Origin: M3007 sp040080915
GTDB lineage: Bacteria; Bacteroidota; Bacteroidia; Chitinophagales; Saprospiraceae
Reading direction: 5' to 3'
DNA: 12,051 nucleotides
NCBI GenBank assembly: GCA_040080915.1
Contig: JBEBHD010000169.1
Location: forward strand, 1-12,051
Program-made: the position numbers and the translations under genes
In this document: piece after piece, positions 1-6,816 of the stretch
Layout of the letters: every line of letters starts with the position of its first letter
Numbering within the stretch: position 1 is the first letter of the stretch
Notes under the pieces: model-generated
Databases searched by the model: none
Seen by the model: only the letters and a program-made list of their open reading frames with translations
What the model was told of the DNA's origin: nothing

Positions 1-32
1 CAGAAACCCACTGACCAGTAACCTTCAAAATC

Positions 33-1064
33 ATGCAAGTCAATCTGTACACCGAGTATCTTCAAATGCAGCAAAACGGTATCGCCGAGGCGCTCGACCG
101 TTTCGTGGATGTACATCCAAACGGCAACTATTTTCAGAGCAGCGTTTTTTTCCGCTTCATCGAGACCGTAGGCGGGTACAAACCATTTTTGCTTGTCGCT
201 ACTGACGACCGGGGTGTCATCATCGGCTCGCTCATGGGCGTGATCCAATCGGACGGCGGGGGGTTGAAGTCGTGGTTTTCGCGGCGGCTCATTGTGTGGG
301 CCGGGCCGTTAGTTTCCCGAAATTCCGGCACGGATCGGAGCGATATGGCAAGAAACTTGCTTCGGGCACTGAAACAGCACGCACAGGGCAAGGCGATCTT
401 CATTGAGTTTCGCAACTTCTTCGACTGCACCGAACTCTTGGATGATTTCAAAGCCTGCGGGTTCCGTTTCCGCCCCCACCTGAATTATTTGGTCAAGACC
501 GACGACGAAGTTACCGCCCGCGGGCGCCTGAGCAGCAACCGCCGCCGGCAAATCAAAACAAGCCTGGCTGCCGGAGCTACCGTCGGAGAAGCCGAAACTG
601 AAGACGACGTGCTCGGCCTGTACGGTATTTTGGAAACACTGTACCGGGAAAAAGTGAAAAAACCCCTGCCCGGCCCCGACCTGTTCGTGAACATGTGGAA
701 ATCGCCCGCAGCAAAGGTTTTTGTAGTGAAATACGAGGGTAAAGTAGTGGGTGGCAGCATCGGGCCGACGTACAAAAACAAAGTGCTGTATCAGTGGTAT
801 GTGTGCGGCGAAAACGGAGTCATCGCCGGGGTACACCCCAGTGTTCTGGCTTCTTGGGCACCTATAGAATATGGTGTGAAGCACGGTTTTGAGCAGTTCG
901 ACTTCATGGGTGCCGGTCGGCCCGAGGAAGACTACGGCGTGCGGGAGTTCAAGGCCCGGTTTGGCGGCGACGAGGTGTGCTATGGGCGATTCGAGATGGT
1001 GCTCAACCCGACCTTGTATCGGGTGGGCAAACTCGGCTTGGAAGTGTACAAAAAAATAAAATGA
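33..1064 (+). CDS. FemAB-like GNAT-family acyltransferase
   Basis: 343-residue protein with the double-GNAT layout of the FemAB/FemX group, which transfer aminoacyl or acyl groups to amino sugars or peptidoglycan precursors. The C-terminal GNAT half carries FDFMGAGRPEEDYGVREFKA (residues 289-308), the region where this family has its conserved FxGD/K-F-K-xxFG block, ending in RFG at 309-311. The basic stretch SNRRRQIK (168-175) starts the second half, as in other family members. No signal peptide or membrane segment is seen, so it is probably cytoplasmic. ATG at 33 is the first start and gives the expected length. An in-frame stop at 19-21 suggests that an upstream gene ends just before it. 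As first gene of a polysaccharide locus it more likely acylates a sugar precursor than builds peptidoglycan cross-bridges; the substrate cannot be read from the sequence. Confidence 0.8.
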   Translation: MQVNLYTEYLQMQQNGIAEALDRFVDVHPNGNYFQSSVFFRFIETVGGYKPFLLVATDDRGVIIGSLMGVIQSDGGGLKSWFSRRLIVWAGPLVSRNSGTDRSDMARNLLRALKQHAQGKAIFIEFRNFFDCTELLDDFKACGFRFRPHLNYLVKTDDEVTARGRLSSNRRRQIKTSLAAGATVGEAETEDDVLGLYGILETLYREKVKKPLPGPDLFVNMWKSPAAKVFVVKYEGKVVGGSIGPTYKNKVLYQWYVCGENGVIAGVHPSVLASWAPIEYGVKHGFEQFDFMGAGRPEEDYGVREFKARFGGDEVCYGRFEMVLNPTLYRVGKLGLEVYKKIK

Positions 1065-1144
1065 GGGGCATTAATGAGCCAGTGACTGAGTGTATGTGAT
1101 TGGTGAGACGCTCACGATACCACCCATAATTTTAATCCCCCCTG

Positions 1145-1178
1145 ATTCATCATTCATCATTCACCATTCATCATTCCC
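1145..1178. repeat. Heptanucleotide tandem repeat (ATTCATC)n
   Basis: Four head-to-tail 7-bp units (ATTCATC, ATTCATC, ATTCACC, ATTCATC) plus a partial ATTCCC, ending 4 bp before the start of the DUF354 gene. Heptameric short tandem repeats of this type occur in intergenic DNA of cyanobacteria and Bacteroidota. Here it fills the ribosome-binding region of the downstream gene, so a change in unit number would alter leader length but not the protein. Confidence 0.85.
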
Positions 1179-1182
1179 AAAA

Positions 1183-2259
1183 ATGAGGGTAATTTTCGAC
1201 ATCGGGCACCCCGCCCACGTGCATTTGTTCAAACACTTGGCCCGCCTGTTGATGAAAAACGGCGACGAGGTGCTCTTCACCGCCCGCGACAAGGAGTTTG
1301 AGCTCGACTTGTTGGAAGCCGAGGGCTTCCCTTACGTCAATTTCGGCAAACACTACCGCAGCCTGCCCGGCAAGCTGTGGGGCCTCGTTCGCTACGACAT
1401 CCAGATGTTCCTCGCCGGGCTGAAGTTCAAACCCGACCTGTTTGTTAGCCACGGCACGCCTTATGCTGCGCACGCCGCGTTTTTGCTTGGTGCCAAAAAC
1501 CTCGCCATCGAGGATACAGGCAATATCGAGCAGGTAATCCTGTACCGCCCGTTCACGGATGCCATCCTCACGCCAGCGGTATTGCCCAAAAACCTCGGCC
1601 CCAAGCAGATTCGGTACAACAGTTACCACGAAATTGCGTACTTGCACCCCGATTTTTTCACGCCCGATCCGTCCATTCGTTCGTGGTTGGGCGTGCGAGA
1701 AGACGAGGAGTACGCCATCATCCGGTTCATTTCATGGAACGCCACACACGATGTGGGCCACAAGGGCATGTCTGCCGATGACAAGGTACGCCTCGTGAAA
1801 AAACTGTCGGAGCGCATGCGCGTGTTCATTACCTCCGAGCGGGGCGTGTCGGACGATCTCAAAAAGTACTGCCTGACTATGCCGCCCGACAAGTTCCACC
1901 ACGTGTTGAACTATGCCTCCATAGTAGTCAGCGAAGGCACCACCACGGGCGTAGAGGCCGGTATTTTGGGCACACCCTGTGTGTACATCAGCACCTTCGT
2001 GGATCCCAACTGCCAGGAGATGGAGCAGTTCGGGTTAGTGTTCAACACCTCCGAATCCGGCAAGGTGTTTGCGATGGTGGACACGGTTTTGGCGGAAAAA
2101 CGCGACACGTACCGCGAGCGCAGCAAAGCGTTTTTGGCCACCAAAGAGAACGCCACGCAGTACTACTTCGACTTCATCGTGAACCGCTACCAAAAAAACA
2201 GCAAAACACGCCCGTCCCTTCAATCGGAAACCCTGCATCCAAATACCATCCAATCTTGA
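1183..2259 (+). CDS. DUF354-family glycosyltransferase-like protein
   Basis: 358-residue protein from ATG 1183. It opens with MRVIFDIGHPAHVHLFKHLA, the hallmark N-terminus of the DUF354 family, which has a GT-B-like fold related to MurG and UDP-GlcNAc 2-epimerases. The C-terminal donor-site region contains SEGTTTGVEAGILGTPCVYI (residues 250-269), like the Ser/Gly/Glu nucleotide-binding loop of GT-B enzymes. The frame stays open upstream to a GTG at 1090, but that part translates the heptad repeat and the family begins at 1183. No membrane segment is apparent. It lies 118 bp after the FemAB-like gene and 5 bp before the epimerase start, so it is probably co-transcribed with the epimerase. Likely role: transfer of a sugar from a nucleotide donor during polysaccharide assembly; biochemical evidence for the family is thin. 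Confidence 0.85.
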   Translation: MRVIFDIGHPAHVHLFKHLARLLMKNGDEVLFTARDKEFELDLLEAEGFPYVNFGKHYRSLPGKLWGLVRYDIQMFLAGLKFKPDLFVSHGTPYAAHAAFLLGAKNLAIEDTGNIEQVILYRPFTDAILTPAVLPKNLGPKQIRYNSYHEIAYLHPDFFTPDPSIRSWLGVREDEEYAIIRFISWNATHDVGHKGMSADDKVRLVKKLSERMRVFITSERGVSDDLKKYCLTMPPDKFHHVLNYASIVVSEGTTTGVEAGILGTPCVYISTFVDPNCQEMEQFGLVFNTSESGKVFAMVDTVLAEKRDTYRERSKAFLATKENATQYYFDFIVNRYQKNSKTRPSLQSETLHPNTIQS

Positions 2260-2264
2260 ACGGC

Positions 2265-3239
2265 ATGAAAATCAACTTACTTATCACGGGCGGTGCTGGT
2301 TTCATCGGCTCCAATTTGGCTGAGAAATTTCTTCGCGACGACCGAGTAGGTCTTGTTCGCGTGGTGGACGACCTCTCCAACGGGTATTTCGAAAACGTGG
2401 AAGAATTTCTCCCGCATTCGAAATACGAGTTTGTCAAAGGCGACATCTGCGACTACGACGTGTGTACCCGTGTCATGCGGGGCATAAACAGGGTAACGCA
2501 TCAGGCGGCGCTCGGCTCCGTACCACGCTCCATCGAGAACCCCATGCGCACCGACGAAGTGAACGTGGGCGGCACTGTCAACATCCTGCACGCCGCCCAC
2601 GCGGCCGGTGTAGACCGGGTGGTGCTGGCTTTTTCGTCCAGCACCTACGGCGACAGCCCCGAACTGCCCAAGGTGGAAGAGCGCATTGGTCGCCCCCTTT
2701 CTCCGTATGCCGTGAGCAAGTATGCCGCAGAATTGTACGCCGAGGTATTTTCCAAAACATACGGCTTGCCATACATCGGCCTACGGTATTTCAACATTTT
2801 CGGCCCTCGCCAAAACGCCGACAACCCCTACGCCGCCGTGATCCCGATTTTTTGCAAAGCGTTCATTGAGGGCGTAGCGCCCAAGATCAATGGCGACGGC
2901 ACCACAAGCCGCGATTTCACATACGTGGAAAACGCGTTGCACGCCAACGAGCTGGCACTGTTCACCGAAGACAAATCCGCGCTCAACCAAGTGTACAACG
3001 TGGCCTGCGGCGAGCAGGCTGACCTGAACGAAATGGTGGAGATGTTGCGCCAGATCACCGGCAAAAACATCCAGCCTGAATACGGCCCCGAACGCCCAGG
3101 CGACGTGAAGCACTCCAAAGCCGATATTTCAAAAATCAAACGCGGACTCGGCTATACGCCCCAAGTACACATGCTGGAGGGTATGCGCCGAGCTTACCAG
3201 TACTATCAGTCCCTGGCTTTAATGGCTGTTGGCTCATAG
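2265..3239 (+). CDS. NAD-dependent UDP-N-acetylhexosamine 4-epimerase (WbpP/TviC-like)
   Basis: Extended short-chain dehydrogenase of 324 residues from ATG 2265; a TTG at 2256 is in frame but less likely. The NAD-binding TGGAGFIGSN loop is at residues 8-17, the catalytic serine region SSSTYG at 124-129, and the YxxxK dyad at Y148/K152. LRYFNIFGPRQNADNPYAAV (173-192) and RDFTYVENALHAN (216-228) resemble the UDP-GlcNAc/UDP-GlcNAcA C4-epimerases WbpP and TviC more than GalE. Expected reaction: interconversion of UDP-GlcNAc with UDP-GalNAc, or of their uronic acids, in the cytoplasm, supplying a nucleotide sugar to the locus. The motifs do not separate the neutral from the uronic-acid substrate. 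The next gene follows after a 191-bp gap almost filled by an inserted palindromic element. Confidence 0.88.
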   Translation: MKINLLITGGAGFIGSNLAEKFLRDDRVGLVRVVDDLSNGYFENVEEFLPHSKYEFVKGDICDYDVCTRVMRGINRVTHQAALGSVPRSIENPMRTDEVNVGGTVNILHAAHAAGVDRVVLAFSSSTYGDSPELPKVEERIGRPLSPYAVSKYAAELYAEVFSKTYGLPYIGLRYFNIFGPRQNADNPYAAVIPIFCKAFIEGVAPKINGDGTTSRDFTYVENALHANELALFTEDKSALNQVYNVACGEQADLNEMVEMLRQITGKNIQPEYGPERPGDVKHSKADISKIKRGLGYTPQVHMLEGMRRAYQYYQSLALMAVGS

Positions 3240-3252
3240 CCACCGGCCAATA

Positions 3253-3414
3253 AGAGCGTGTTTAAATTTCAGTCGCCGGGCTGCAAGCGGCGAATTTTGC
3301 TTCATGGTGCGTTGAAATTTTCGCCGTAGGCACCCGGCTACGGCTGCAAATTTCGCCTTGCCTGAAACAAAATTCGCTCGCTTTCGCCTCGGCACTGAAA
3401 TTTAAACACGCTCT
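3253..3414. mobile_element. 162-bp MITE-like nested palindrome with perfect 21-bp terminal inverted repeats
   Basis: The ends at 3253-3273 and 3394-3414 are perfect 21-bp inverted repeats starting AGAGCGTGTTTAAATTTC. Inside them are nested pairs: 3290-3304 with 3363-3377 (14 of 15), 3314-3320 with 3348-3354 (7 of 7), and 3323-3329 with 3338-3344 (GCCGTAG/CTACGGC, 8-nt loop). The two 16-bp outer spacers also pair partly. The whole element can therefore fold into one long hairpin. It has no meaningful ORF. The terminal sequence recurs at 11334-11354 beside a transposase fragment, so it is best read as a non-autonomous element moved by that insertion-sequence family. No convincing target-site duplication is visible. 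It splits the epimerase from the deacetylase and ends 16 bp before the latter's start, so its hairpin may affect their co-expression. Confidence 0.8.
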
Positions 3415-3430
3415 AACCAACAGCAAAAAA

Positions 3431-4204
3431 ATGCGCGACTTTACACTTATCGCTTACCGGGACCTACTCGATTCGTTCAAAACGGCGGGTTACCGGTTTC
3501 AAACCTTCACGGAGTACCTGAATACCCCGTTGGACAAGGTCATTTTGCTCCGTCACGACGTGGACGACCGCAAGCTGCACAGCCTTGAGTTTGCCCGTAT
3601 CCAGTACGAAAAGGGCATCGTGGGCAGCTATTACTTTCGCATGGTTCCAGAGAGCTACGACGAGGGCGTGATTAAGGCCATCTACGACTTAGGCCACGAG
3701 GTGGGTTACCACTACGAGGATATGGATTTTGCTAAAGGCGATCCGCACAAGGCGATTCGATTGTTCGAAAAACACCTGGCCAAGTTGCGCGGAGTGGTGC
3801 CTGTGAGCACGATTTGTATGCACGGCAGCCCGCGCTCGCCCTACGACAACAAGGACGTGTGGAAACACTACCGGTACCGGGACTATGGCCTTATCGGCGA
3901 GCCCTATTTCGATATTGACTACCGCCGGGTGTTCTACATGACCGATACGGGGCGACGTTGGAACGGCAGTTCGGTCAGCGTGCGCGACAAAGTGGAAGAT
4001 CACTTCGGTCTGGTTTTCCGAACCACATTCGATATAATTGAGGCCGTGCGGGAGGGGCGTTTCCCCCAGCGGGCCATGCTCAACTTCCATCCGCAACGCT
4101 GGACCGACAACCCCACCCTGTGGCTGACCGACAAATACCAGCAACACGCCAAAAACGCCGTGAAGTACTGGTTGATAAAAATGCGCAAGTCAGCGGCAAT
4201 GTGA
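3431..4204 (+). CDS. NodB-like polysaccharide deacetylase, divergent
   Basis: 257 residues. LLRHDVDD (39-46) matches the Asp-containing motif 1 of carbohydrate esterase family 4, and GHEVGYHYE (88-96) corresponds to the region containing motif 2. MHGSPRS (130-136) and NFHPQRW (218-224) are likely further active-site segments. The second His of the usual H-(S/T)-x-x-H motif is absent: M98 stands there, with E96 and D97 near. Family members remove N- or O-acetyl groups from sugars. No signal peptide is seen, so it probably acts in the cytoplasm on a nucleotide- or lipid-linked sugar. ATG 3431 has an A-rich leader and lies just after the MITE-like element. It is the last gene before a 562-bp gap. 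Deacetylase is the best reading, but activity with this altered metal site is not assured. Confidence 0.75.
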   Translation: MRDFTLIAYRDLLDSFKTAGYRFQTFTEYLNTPLDKVILLRHDVDDRKLHSLEFARIQYEKGIVGSYYFRMVPESYDEGVIKAIYDLGHEVGYHYEDMDFAKGDPHKAIRLFEKHLAKLRGVVPVSTICMHGSPRSPYDNKDVWKHYRYRDYGLIGEPYFDIDYRRVFYMTDTGRRWNGSSVSVRDKVEDHFGLVFRTTFDIIEAVREGRFPQRAMLNFHPQRWTDNPTLWLTDKYQQHAKNAVKYWLIKMRKSAAM

Positions 4205-4766
4205 CAACAGTTGAAACAAACATGTCGCACCAGAAATACCGCCAATCGGGTATTGCTTCATTTAAATCAACTTTTGTTTGACGACCCGGAAACGTCTTGG
4301 CACAATTTTGGAAATTGACAGACCAAAGAGTGCCACAACTACCAAAAGAGTTGGACAGACTTCGGCCCTCCAAATACCGCAACACAAGCACATTGCCTAT
4401 ACGACAACTTGAACACTACTATATTCAGAACCTTCTGTATTTGTGAAGATTAGCCTGCAGAACAAGATCATTTTTCGTTTCTTCGCGGGCATAATACATC
4501 TGGACCTTTTCGGCACTCAGTACCGCTGCTATTTCATCCATTGTTTAATCAATGGCGGTGCGCATCCAAATCAAGCCCAAAGGGTTAATTCAAATTACTT
4601 TGTTTTCAATCTTCGCTCCGGGCGCTGCTGCGGCACTGCCTGTTTATTACCGTTTTTGATTTAGTTCATTTGCTATTTCCTCCCCTGCCTCTAAACCGAT
4701 AATCGCCCCCTTCGTACTTGTATTTTTTTCGAAATCACAACTTGCATCACCAAAAATGCACGAAGC
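4205..4766. other. 562-bp intergenic gap with possible decayed coding sequence
   Basis: No convincing gene is present. The stretch is richer in A+T than its neighbours. A plus-strand open frame at 4443-4664 starts at GTG and resembles no family I know. On the minus strand one reading frame gives two protein-like stretches: one runs in from the right to stops at 4644-4649, the other is a 38-codon ORF at 4425-4541, with four in-frame stops between or bordering them. This could be a decayed gene or chance. A weak 6-bp stem (AATACC/GGTATT) lies at 4235-4254 without a T tract. No match to the Bacteroidota -7 promoter consensus was found for the next gene. Confidence 0.5.
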
Positions 4767-5855
4767 ATGGCTATTGTCGTTGACCAACTGATTCACCACA
4801 AATCACTCGCACTGAACCGCCTTGGCAAACTGCTGCCCGCCGAGGTCGTGGATTTTTTAGAAAAAAACATCAACACGGACCTTCTCGAAGAGCCAGTGTT
4901 TTTGGAAACCGTTTTCCCCGTCAACTCCAGCGTGGTTGGCGGCGACAACACCGGGCTAATCATCAATTCTCAACGACTGAACGATGTCCGGTACATCAAC
5001 AAGTTTTTGGAATCGGTCAGCGAGCACCTTGACGACGGCGGTTGTTTTGTCGGCTGCGCTGAAATTTCCCAGCGCCGAAAAGAGCGCCTGCTGAGCAAAT
5101 TTCCAGCACCGCTCAACAAAATTTTCTACACATTTGACTACGCTGTAAACCGTGTGTGGCCCAAACTTCCCTACTTGCGCGGCAGTTATTTTGCTATGAC
5201 AAAAGGCCGCGGGCGCGTGATTTCAGAAATGGAAATTTACGGTCGGCTCTACTCTTGTGGATTTCGTTTGCTCGATTCTTTTGAATTTGATGGTAAGCTG
5301 TACTTTGCAGCCGAAAAAGTCGGCAAGCCGGATTTCAACCAGGAAGCAACTTACGGGCCATTCATCAAACTGCGGCGCGTAGGCAAGAACGGGAAGGTCG
5401 TGAAAGTGTACAAAATGCGCACTATGTCGCCCTACTCCGAGTACGTTCAGGAGTTCATTTACGAACGAAACGGAGCAGGTGGCATCGGCACCGGGTCGAA
5501 ATTCAACAACGACCCGCGCATCACGACCCTCGGCAAGTTCATGCGCAAATACTGGATTGATGAACTGCCCATGCTGTACAACCTGATTCGAGGCGATCTG
5601 AAAATTTTTGGCGTGCGACCCATCAGCAAACACTACTTCGGGCTGTACCCGGAGGACTTCCAAGAGTACCGAAAAAACTTTACGCCCGGGCTTGTTCCGC
5701 CCGTTTACGTAGAAATCCCCAAAACGCTTGATGACACCGTTGCCATTGAACGCCGATACCTGCAAGCATACGAGCGCCACCCGTTCTTGACCGATGTGAG
5801 GTACTTGACCAAAGCGCTTTACAACATTTTCATCAAGCGGGTTCGCAGCTGCTAA
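4767..5855 (+). CDS. Sugar transferase (phosphoglycosyl transferase) with methyltransferase-like N-terminal domain
   Basis: 362 residues in two parts. The C-terminal part (about 197-360) is a bacterial sugar transferase domain: KVYKMRTM (213-220), DPRITTLG (249-256), WIDELPML (263-270) and GDLKIFGVRP (276-285). D265-E266 match the catalytic Asp-Glu dyad known from PglC-type monotopic phosphoglycosyl transferases, which move a sugar phosphate from a nucleotide sugar to undecaprenyl phosphate to start glycan assembly. The N-terminal ~190 residues are soluble-looking and resemble the end of a SAM-dependent methyltransferase fold (LNDVRYINKFLESVSEHL at 71-88; EIYGRLYSCGFRLLD at 156-170), without a clear SAM-binding glycine loop. 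The usual re-entrant membrane helix before the catalytic domain is missing. ATG 4767 is inside a short out-of-frame ORF (4756-4791), so the start is moderately certain. Probable initiating transferase of the locus. Confidence 0.85.
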   Translation: MAIVVDQLIHHKSLALNRLGKLLPAEVVDFLEKNINTDLLEEPVFLETVFPVNSSVVGGDNTGLIINSQRLNDVRYINKFLESVSEHLDDGGCFVGCAEISQRRKERLLSKFPAPLNKIFYTFDYAVNRVWPKLPYLRGSYFAMTKGRGRVISEMEIYGRLYSCGFRLLDSFEFDGKLYFAAEKVGKPDFNQEATYGPFIKLRRVGKNGKVVKVYKMRTMSPYSEYVQEFIYERNGAGGIGTGSKFNNDPRITTLGKFMRKYWIDELPMLYNLIRGDLKIFGVRPISKHYFGLYPEDFQEYRKNFTPGLVPPVYVEIPKTLDDTVAIERRYLQAYERHPFLTDVRYLTKALYNIFIKRVRSC

Positions 5856-6015
5856 AAAAACACATTATTTATTTTAGTTTTTCAAAACCGACTTACCTTT
5901 AGCCTTTAATCTTACTTTTTTAATCTTTAATCCGAATTAGACATCTGGCCTGTTTTTTAGTTTTAGACACCTGATCTAATTCATTTTTGGGAATCTTCAT
6001 GAAAAGCGAACACTC
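5856..6015. promoter_or_regulatory. AT-rich intergenic region with paired direct and inverted repeats
   Basis: 160-bp AT-rich gap. TTAGACATCTG (5937-5947) and TTAGACACCTG (5963-5973) are near-identical direct repeats 26 bp apart. GAATTAGA (5934-5941) and TCTAATTC (5975-5982) are an exact 8-bp inverted pair enclosing them. TTTAATC recurs several times at 5904-5932. TACCTTTA (5894-5901) is one base off the Bacteroidota -7 consensus. The set could be an operator-promoter for the deacetylase-formyltransferase pair; no known binding site is recognised. Confidence 0.35.
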
Positions 6016-6816
6016 ATGGTAAATTTTTTACTCTCTCAGAGACGGCAAGCGATTACAACTCCCGACTCGGCCCCCTCCCGCCTTGCGCACAAACCAACTA
6101 CCAGCCCAAGCCATAACCGCTTCGGATGCTACGAACAGTTTTTGGAGTCTTGTCTTGCCCAAGGTTATCAATTTTGTTTCTTCCCCGAACTGCGCGAACC
6201 TAAGCACCAGATCGCTCTTCGACACGACATTGACTTCGACACAAATTTTGCCCTTAAATCGGCTACTATCGAACGTCAAATGGGCATCAAGGCGACGTAT
6301 TTTTTCCTGATGCGCTCCAGTTTGTACAATATCTTTTCCCCACAGGACTACGAGAATGTGCAGCTGATCCGGGAAATGGGTCACACGGTCACCATCCACT
6401 TCGACCCGTCCATTTATGCCGATTTTCACCGCGGCTTGCAACAGGAAGTCGCGCTTTTCCGCGAAATTTTCAACGCCGAAGTCGGAATCGTCAGCCTGCA
6501 CCGCCCCAATGCTTTTTTTCAGGAGTACGACGCTCCGATCTACGGCATCGAGCATACCTACCAGTCCAAGTACTTCCGAGATGTCAAGTACATCTCCGAT
6601 TCCACGGGCGTATGGCGCTTTGGTCACCCCTTCGACACGCCCGAGTTCAAGCACCAAAAATCGCTGCACCTGCTCATCCACCCCATCTGGTGGATGCTGG
6701 ACGGCGAAACGAACATGGAAAAACTTCGGCTCTACTACGATCACCGGGTGGATGAACTCAAGGCGGACTTTTCGGACAACTGCATCCCTTTTCGCAAGTT
6801 AAATGGCCACATTTGA
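6016..6816 (+). CDS. Divergent polysaccharide deacetylase-like protein (WbmS-like)
   Basis: 266 residues. ALRHDIDFD (67-75) is the Asp-containing motif 1, GHTVTIHFD (122-130) the motif-2 region, SLHRP (160-164) an inner active-site segment, and LLIHPIWW (219-226) the C-terminal His motif seen in WbmS-like members found in O-antigen loci. As in the other deacetylase of this locus, the second His of H-(S/T)-x-x-H is missing: S132 takes that place after H128. The first ~35 residues (many Ser, Pro, Thr) look unconserved, but no other Met occurs before residue 89, so ATG 6016 is kept. A 7-codon ORF (5999-6022) overlaps this start. The stop overlaps the formyltransferase start by 14 bp, which suggests translational coupling and a joint task. 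Likely role: removal of an N-acyl group from a sugar of the polysaccharide, in the cytoplasm. Confidence 0.72.
   Translation: MVNFLLSQRRQAITTPDSAPSRLAHKPTTSPSHNRFGCYEQFLESCLAQGYQFCFFPELREPKHQIALRHDIDFDTNFALKSATIERQMGIKATYFFLMRSSLYNIFSPQDYENVQLIREMGHTVTIHFDPSIYADFHRGLQQEVALFREIFNAEVGIVSLHRPNAFFQEYDAPIYGIEHTYQSKYFRDVKYISDSTGVWRFGHPFDTPEFKHQKSLHLLIHPIWWMLDGETNMEKLRLYYDHRVDELKADFSDNCIPFRKLNGHI

Noticed and set aside
1..21. Possible end of an upstream gene (stop TAA at 19-21)
   Set aside because: Only six codons are visible, too few to support a feature.
1103..1115. Small GTGAG/CTCAC hairpin after the FemAB-like gene
   Set aside because: Five-base stem without a T tract; not a credible terminator.
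1090..1182. In-frame N-terminal extension of the DUF354 gene from GTG 1090
   Set aside because: It translates the heptad repeat and non-conserved sequence; the family N-terminus is at ATG 1183.
2256..2264. TTG start for the epimerase
   Set aside because: Overlaps the upstream stop and adds three residues before the Met that begins the Rossmann strand; ATG 2265 is preferred.
4443..4664. 73-codon plus-strand ORF in the large gap
   Set aside because: GTG start without a ribosome-binding signal, Cys- and Phe-rich translation, no resemblance to a known family.
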